NCBI GenBank assembly: GCA_026709725.1
Contig: JAPOSK010000225.1
Location: 1-8,522 of the forward strand
Reading direction: 5' to 3'
Origin: Paracoccaceae bacterium
Lineage (GTDB): Bacteria; Pseudomonadota; Alphaproteobacteria; Rhodobacterales; Rhodobacteraceae
Length of the DNA stretch: 8,522 nucleotides
Part shown: piece after piece, positions 6,186-8,522 of the stretch
How positions within the stretch are numbered: the first letter of the stretch is position 1
Layout of the letters: every line of letters begins with the position of its first letter
Notes under the pieces: model-generated
Seen by the model: only the letters and a program-made list of their open reading frames with translations
Told to the model about the DNA's origin: nothing
Databases searched by the model: none
Program-made: the position numbers and the translations under genes

Positions 6186-7220
6186 ATGGCTAAAGAAGTG
6201 ATCAATCCCGAGATTCTGAAGTCGCTGCGGCGGCAGGCCAATCTGTCCCAGACGAAACTGGCCGAGGTCGCGCGTGTCGGCAAGGCGACCATCGCCCGTA
6301 TCGAGGGCGGCAAAGGGTCTGCCAATACCACCACCGTCACCCGACTGGCTGACGCGCTGGGCGTGAGTCCGACCGATATGGCTGACGGTCCTGCCAGGAC
6401 AGCCGATTCCTTTGACCGAGAACGGGAATGTCGGCGCTTGGGATACCGGCGTCTGAAAACCATCGTGCGTGAGACCACCGCGCTCTCGTTTCGGATGGTT
6501 GAGAAACGCTACGGAATCTCCTGGCAGCAGCAAATCGAATTGGCGCCACTTTTTTCCGCCCTTCTGGCCGAAGGCAGCCTCGCCTGGCGGAAGGAACAGA
6601 TGGAACAGGCCGAAAAAGCCGCTAAAGTTCTTGAAGACGCTGATTACGGACATTGCATGTTCATGAAGGGTACTATGCGCGCGGAAGCGGGCGTGGCTGC
6701 CGAACAGGAATCCATTGAACAATTTGATATTTTTGGGAAAATCACCTTGGAAGACAGTGATCGTGATCCCTGTCTTCCCTGGACAGACCCTTTCTCACGT
6801 TATCTTCAGCATCTCGTCGAACGCTCAGGCTCCCAGTCCATCAAGGTCTTGCCTCATGACGACGAATCTAAGATTGATGGGTGGAATTGGACGACAGCAG
6901 TCCATCTCAAGGATCATGCCGGTCTTGAATACAGCATTGATGCCGCGGAGCTGGAGCGCCTGACTGGCGGCGACAGATGGGCGATGATGGCGTTGACCCG
7001 TTCCCATGTCAAACTTGACGACATCCCGGACAAGCTCATGGGCGAAGACGCGGCGGCGGACCGGATTGCGTGGCTTGGACGCCAGGTTCCGCAGAGCGAA
7101 GTTGAAGAGGCTGAAGCGGAGGATATGCGGTGGAAGGAGTTGCTGCTTAATTTCGGTCCCAACGTGCCCGTCGCAGATGCGGGCGACCACCCGGCTGCAG
7201 AGGAGCACAGCAATGGCTGA
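6186..7220 (+). CDS. XRE-family helix-turn-helix protein, probable antitoxin/autoregulator of a PemK toxin
   Basis: A 344-residue protein with an N-terminal XRE/Cro-type helix-turn-helix at about residues 8-67: SQTKLAEVARVGKATIARIE (21-40) forms the HTH core and VTRLADALGV (51-60) the following helix. The remaining 275 or so residues belong to no family I recognise. Their first part (about 75-190) is helical and charged; the tail is acidic (EVEEAEAED). ATG 6186 has GGAG 9 nt upstream; the frame opens earlier, but those residues are encoded by AT-rich promoter DNA. Its stop overlaps the PemK-like toxin gene by 8 nt, the typical antitoxin-first layout. It probably binds DNA to autoregulate the operon and may neutralise the toxin through its C-terminal part. 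Antitoxins of MazF/PemK toxins are usually only about 70-100 residues, so this size is unusual. Alternatively it is a regulator that merely sits next to the toxin. Confidence 0.8.
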   Translation: MAKEVINPEILKSLRRQANLSQTKLAEVARVGKATIARIEGGKGSANTTTVTRLADALGVSPTDMADGPARTADSFDRERECRRLGYRRLKTIVRETTALSFRMVEKRYGISWQQQIELAPLFSALLAEGSLAWRKEQMEQAEKAAKVLEDADYGHCMFMKGTMRAEAGVAAEQESIEQFDIFGKITLEDSDRDPCLPWTDPFSRYLQHLVERSGSQSIKVLPHDDESKIDGWNWTTAVHLKDHAGLEYSIDAAELERLTGGDRWAMMALTRSHVKLDDIPDKLMGEDAAADRIAWLGRQVPQSEVEEAEAEDMRWKELLLNFGPNVPVADAGDHPAAEEHSNG

Positions 7221-7604
7221 CGACCCACGACCGCCGCGGGTGCCGCCCCGGATCCGGTCCGCGCCGTGCGTTCGTCAGGTCTATTGGTGTGATTTCCCGG
7301 ACGATGCGCAGCTGCCGGAATTCTGGAAACGGCGGCCCGTGTTGATTTTTTCGAAACGATCAACTCTCTATGGCAGGGTGACGGTGTTGCCCTTCACCAC
7401 GAAATCGCAACCTGATAATCCGCAGGCCGTCCCTGTGATCTCGCCGCTGGATGGTCGCGCGCCTGGGTGATTTTCGATTATCTGACGACGGTGGCGGTCA
7501 GTCGGCTCTACATGCCCGGGTGTTCTGTACCGAGATTGGCGACCGATGACTTCAAGCGGATCGTGACACTGGCCCACCGAGGGTTGCCGCGACCAGACGG
7601 TTGA
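7213..7604 (+). pseudogene. PemK/MazF-family toxin gene, frameshifted
   Basis: PemK/MazF toxins are ribosome-independent endoribonucleases that cleave mRNA. The first frame (7213-7470) gives 85 residues including VRQVYWCDFPDDAQLPEFWK and RPVLIFSKR, characteristic of the family, then NPQAVPVISPLDG before running out at TGA 7468-7470. The family sequence resumes one frame over, with AWVIFDYLTTVAVSRLYMPG beginning at about 7461 and ending at TGA 7602-7604. The total length, 392 nt, is one base short of a multiple of three, so a single-base loss near the alternating TCGCGCGC run (7455-7462) explains it. The rebuilt protein would be about 130 residues. As read, the toxin lacks its C-terminal half and is probably inactive. 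AGGAG (7201-7205) lies 7 nt before ATG 7213, which overlaps the antitoxin-like gene. No slippery heptamer supporting programmed frameshifting is visible. A sequencing error remains possible. Confidence 0.75.
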
Positions 7605-7619
7605 CATGCGCATTCCATG

Positions 7620-7646
7620 TGCCGTATATGCGACGCATATACGGCA
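7620..7646. repeat. Perfect 13-bp inverted repeat (hairpin)
   Basis: TGCCGTATATGCG (7620-7632) is followed by one base and then its exact complement CGCATATACGGCA (7634-7646). This is too perfect to be chance over 27 bp. It lies 16 nt after the toxin stop. No T-run follows, so it is not a standard terminator; it may be a protein-binding palindrome, a transcript-end stabiliser or an element remnant. Confidence 0.75.
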
Positions 7647-7667
7647 TGGGTTGACCCGTGACCGCTG

Positions 7668-7681
7668 CCCGCCCCGGCGGG
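7668..7681. repeat. Short GC-rich inverted repeat
   Basis: CCCGCC (7668-7673) and GGCGGG (7676-7681) are complementary arms around CC, the second of three successive palindromes after the toxin gene. Confidence 0.4.
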
Positions 7682-7693
7682 AACTAGATGCGG

Positions 7694-7716
7694 AGGGATG
7701 GCGATGCCATCCCTTT
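7694..7716 (+). terminator. Rho-independent terminator-like hairpin of the XRE-PemK operon
   Basis: AGGGATGGC (7694-7702) and GCCATCCCT (7706-7714) form a 9-bp stem with a GAT loop, followed by a short T-rich stretch TTTCGTT. It lies 90 nt downstream of the toxin stop on the same strand. The T-run is modest, so termination may be partial. Confidence 0.55.
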
Positions 7717-8001
7717 CGTTCTGCGCTCTTGCTGTGACATTGGGGCTGTCCCGGCAAAGAGCCCCCTGATGTCGGTGGGCATGAAGTCTGTGACCGGTTC
7801 GCTTCGGATAAAAAGCCTCCGCTGACATGATGATCAAGGCGGGTATCCATAGATCAGCCCCGGGCCGCTGGGGCTGTAATATGCGGTTTGGTCAGTTGGG
7901 TTCAGTCATGTTGAATTTAGCGGAACTTCATAACCGGATTCCAGCCACTTCTCCCCTGAACAATATGAACAGCCTGCACGCTTTTGAAAGACGTCCCCCG
8001 A
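7717..8001. other. Stretch with no recognised gene
   Basis: Frames here read as low-quality, Ser/Arg/His-rich translations with no family resemblance. The only structure I see is inverted repeats: CAGCCCC (7855-7861) with GGGGCTG (7870-7876) around an 8-base loop, and a weaker GGGGCT (7742-7747) / AGCCCC (7760-7765) pair. It may be decayed DNA between the toxin operon and the transposase-like fragment. Confidence 0.4.
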
Positions 8002-8289
8002 TCAACCTGCCATCCTTATGGGAACATCCCGGGCAGGGTGCATTGCCAGCAGATCAAACGCCCGCATCTGCAGTGCCGTTGGTTCCGCCACCAGAGAGAA
8101 CTGACTGTCGGGACATCCGGGAAGAGGCACCCTGTTCAGGGTCAGTGCTTCGAGATCGGCAAGGAGCGTTGTCAGGCTGTGGACCGGCAGACCCTCAGGG
8201 GCGCTCTTCGTTGCGATCTTCCACTTGGTGGCGGCCGAGACCGCAGCGGGTATCACGGGGGAGCTGCATGTTCTTCGCCTGTGCATCAA
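8002..8289 (-). pseudogene. Fragment resembling the C-terminal tail of a transposase
   Basis: The minus frame encodes 95 residues. The second half, with KIATKSAPEGLPVHS, LLADLEALTLNRVPLP and EPTALQMRAFDLLAM, has the look of C-terminal tails of DDE transposases from alphaproteobacterial insertion sequences; I cannot assign the IS family. The first 20 or so residues look non-homologous and no ribosome binding site stands out, so it is probably a decayed remnant rather than an intact gene. No terminal inverted repeats or target duplications were found. An overlapping plus-strand frame (7984-8340) appears to be its shadow. Confidence 0.35.
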
Positions 8290-8522
8290 GCGGCAGCGCG
8301 ATTGCCGGAACAGCAGGAATCGAGATGGGTTTTTGCCTGATCAGTGGTTCTGCAATGTGGCACGGCATTGTGGTTGGCGGTGATTTCGGAAGAAACGAGG
8401 CGTTCCAGGGCGATGCCGAGGCCGGGGGCGTGTTTGAGATCGACGGGGGAACAGGTTTGGTTCTTTTAATCCGAACCTCCAGACCCCTTCCACCCGAAAA
8501 GTGCCTTCGCCCCCTGTCTTCC
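8268..8522 (+). other. Open reading frame running off the right edge
   Basis: From ATG 8268 the frame stays open for 85 codons to the end of the window, starting MFFACASSGSAIAGTAGIEM and rich in Gly and Ala (later IVVGGDFGRNEAFQGDAEAGG). It is not recognised, lacks a convincing ribosome binding site and slightly overlaps the minus-strand fragment. The opposite strand is also fairly open, including a stretch VDLKHAPGLGIALERLVSSE in one minus frame (roughly 8380-8450). Either strand, or neither, could be coding; DNA beyond the edge is needed. Confidence 0.25.

Noticed and set aside
7453..7470. Programmed -1 frameshifting in the toxin gene
   Set aside because: No slippery heptamer of the X-XXY-YYZ type is present at the junction; a simple one-base loss explains the data.
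7368..7850. Minus-strand frames of 160 and 109 residues opposite the toxin 3' end
   Set aside because: They run through the palindromes and opposite the PemK homology; translations are Ser/Arg/His-rich without motifs.
7855..7876. CAGCCCC/GGGGCTG hairpin as a terminator
   Set aside because: No T-run on either strand and no gene ending nearby; kept only as a structural note.
7984..8340. Plus-strand 118-residue frame
   Set aside because: Cys/Arg/Gln-rich translation opposite the more protein-like minus-strand fragment; no ribosome binding site or family match.

Overview
The window looks like an accessory stretch of a moderately GC-rich bacterial chromosome or large plasmid, probably from an alphaproteobacterium. 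That placement is inferred from base composition, gene style and the PemK-type toxin; nothing in the window fixes the genus. There are no RNA genes, CRISPR arrays or intact insertion sequences.

Region 1 (1-4565, all on +) is a tightly packed metabolic operon that enters from beyond the left edge. In order it holds: the C-terminal thiamine-diphosphate (ThDP) domain of an acetolactate-synthase-like enzyme, preceded by an in-frame stop; a short-chain dehydrogenase; a transketolase split into two genes; a 41-residue cysteine-rich protein; and an enolase-superfamily (mandelate racemase subgroup) sugar-acid dehydratase or racemase. Gene junctions are 17 nt apart, abutting (TAG then ATG), overlapping (ATGA), 3 nt apart and overlapping (TGATG), so the genes are probably co-transcribed and translationally coupled. 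Two ThDP enzymes, an NAD(P)-dependent oxidoreductase and an acid-sugar enzyme suggest C2/C3 carbon-unit transfer on an unusual sugar, sugar acid or sulfonated or branched sugar. The substrate cannot be read from the sequence.

Region 2 (4566-5698, +) holds a formylglycine-generating enzyme (FGE/SUMF1 family) with both active-site cysteines. It probably starts at a TTG codon behind a strong ribosome binding site and may have its own promoter. No sulfatase, the usual FGE client, is present in the window.

Region 3 (5699-6185) is a boundary. It has a small unrecognised minus-strand gene with a textbook ribosome binding site and an AT-rich divergent promoter region.

Region 4 (6186-7716, +) is a toxin-antitoxin-like pair: a 344-residue XRE-type helix-turn-helix protein followed, with an 8-nt overlap, by a PemK/MazF-family toxin gene that is broken by a frameshift. 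A cluster of hairpins, the last terminator-like, follows it.

Region 5 (7717-8522) has no convincing intact gene. A minus-strand fragment resembles the C-terminal tail of a transposase, and one uncharacterised reading frame runs off the right edge. The metabolic operon is therefore flanked on its right by decaying mobile or selfish DNA.
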